From: an uncultured Synergistia bacterium
GTDB taxonomy: Bacteria; Eremiobacterota; SpSt-956; JAKJGF01
Direction: 5' to 3'
Assembly (NCBI GenBank): GCA_937888925.1
Contig: CALARM010000507.1
Span: 1-5,719 of the forward strand
DNA length: 5,719 nucleotides
Below, in pieces: positions 5,064 through 5,719 of the stretch. The notes under the pieces were generated by a model that made no database searches, was not told the DNA's origin, and saw only the letters and a program-made list of their open reading frames with translations. Each line of letters starts with the position of its first letter. Within the stretch, counting starts at the first letter, position 1. Position numbers and translations under genes: made by a program.

Positions 5064-5719
5064 ATGCTTTTGGGACTTAAAACTGACATAGGTTCTGGAA
5101 ACAGAGAAAAAGGTAATGAAGATAATCTTATCGCTCTTAATCTTCATATAGATAAAGGGCCAAACTGTGGGGAATATCATATTCTGCTCCTTGCCGATGG
5201 TATGGGAGGACTCGATAAGGGTGAAATGGCCAGTGCCCTTACTATCAGAGGAATTACAAAGCATTTGATTAACAGACTCGTAACTGAAAAAGGAATATTC
5301 CCCTCTGCGGAAGAAGCTGTTGAGCCGGAAATACTGTTAAAAGAAGCTATAGAAATGTCAAATCTCCTTGTCTATAATGCAGGTAAAAGAGACAAATGGG
5401 CAGGTGAGATGGGGTCAACTGTAGTTGCAGCGTTAATAAAAAATGGTAAACTTTTTATAGCTCATGTAGGTGATAGCAGAGCTTATTTGATTAGAAAAGA
5501 CAGAATAGAAAAACTTACTACAGATCATTCTCTTGTACAGGCTCTTTATGAAAGTCATTTAATTAATACATCTCAGTTTTACAGCCATCCTCAAAAAAAC
5601 GTTATAACCAGAGCAATAGGATTTGCTCCGAAAGTAGAAATTGAAATAAACGAAAAAAGAAAAGGTAAGCCTGTTACACTTCAGGAAAATGATTTTATAC
5701 TGCTCTGCAGTGACGGATT
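5064..5719 (+). CDS. PP2C-family Ser/Thr protein phosphatase, N-terminal part (cut by window edge)
   Basis: Metal-dependent Ser/Thr phosphatase of the PP2C/PPM type (Stp/PrpC-like); 218 codons are visible and the frame runs off the right edge. Motifs seen: TDIGSGNREKGNEDN (7-21) with D20; LADGMGG (43-49) with metal-binding D45 and G46; GSTVVAAL (117-124); AHVGDSRAYL (133-142); TTDHSL (152-157); NVITRAIG (179-186); and LLCSDG (213-218), where the third metal-binding Asp falls exactly at the edge. All core residues expected so far are present, so an active Mn/Mg-dependent phosphatase is likely. No signal peptide or membrane segment is seen in this part, suggesting a cytoplasmic enzyme or domain. 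Known linkage of PP2C with Pkn-type kinases, plus the divergent arrangement with a kinase here, suggests it reverses that kinase's phosphorylations; the pairing is inference. The start at 5064 is fixed by an SD and an upstream in-frame stop. Confidence 0.93.
   Translation, partial: MLLGLKTDIGSGNREKGNEDNLIALNLHIDKGPNCGEYHILLLADGMGGLDKGEMASALTIRGITKHLINRLVTEKGIFPSAEEAVEPEILLKEAIEMSNLLVYNAGKRDKWAGEMGSTVVAALIKNGKLFIAHVGDSRAYLIRKDRIEKLTTDHSLVQALYESHLINTSQFYSHPQKNVITRAIGFAPKVEIEINEKRKGKPVTLQENDFILLCSDG

Noticed and set aside
5043..5264. 73-codon minus-strand frame at the PP2C start
   Set aside because: It is antisense to clear PP2C motifs, with low-complexity composition and no supporting signals.

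Overview
The window holds four bacterial protein-coding genes on low-GC DNA. The standard code fits: TGA is used as a stop, TTG or ATG as starts, and Shine-Dalgarno (SD) sites are recognisable. No tRNA, rRNA, IS element or CRISPR array is visible. I cannot name the organism. Low GC, TTG starts, a eukaryote-like Ser/Thr kinase with many TPRs, and abundant 7-bp tandem repeats between genes would fit an uncultured, environmentally derived bacterial lineage, but this is only an impression.

Three genes lie on the minus strand, read from right to left. First is a zinc-ribbon / Ser-Thr kinase / transmembrane / 16-TPR protein (2022-4727, TTG start). Next is a class II tRNA nucleotidyltransferase, Cca (618-1919, TTG start). 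Last is the N-terminal part of a YprA/MrfA-type superfamily 2 helicase, cut by the left edge (1-554). On the plus strand, divergent from the kinase, a PP2C-family Ser/Thr phosphatase starts at 5064 and is cut by the right edge. The kinase and phosphatase face away from each other across a 336-bp regulatory region and probably form a reversible phospho-signalling pair. Cca and the helicase follow the kinase in the same direction without a visible terminator, so they may be co-transcribed with it.

The most unusual feature is a family of 7-bp tandem repeats placed directly upstream of the ribosome binding site of all four genes. Three GCGTCAC arrays (3, 5 and 4 units) precede the helicase, kinase and phosphatase, each in the same orientation relative to the gene that follows. 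A 14-unit CTGGTAA/CTGGTCA array precedes cca and also supplies the last codons and stop of the kinase. A further degenerate set (GTAATGC-like) forms a long imperfect hairpin, 4921-4994, in the predicted phosphatase leader. Another degenerate set (TCACTAT-like) lies at 4801-4828. Reading through the array upstream of the kinase creates a spurious 28-residue N-terminal extension if the first possible start is taken.
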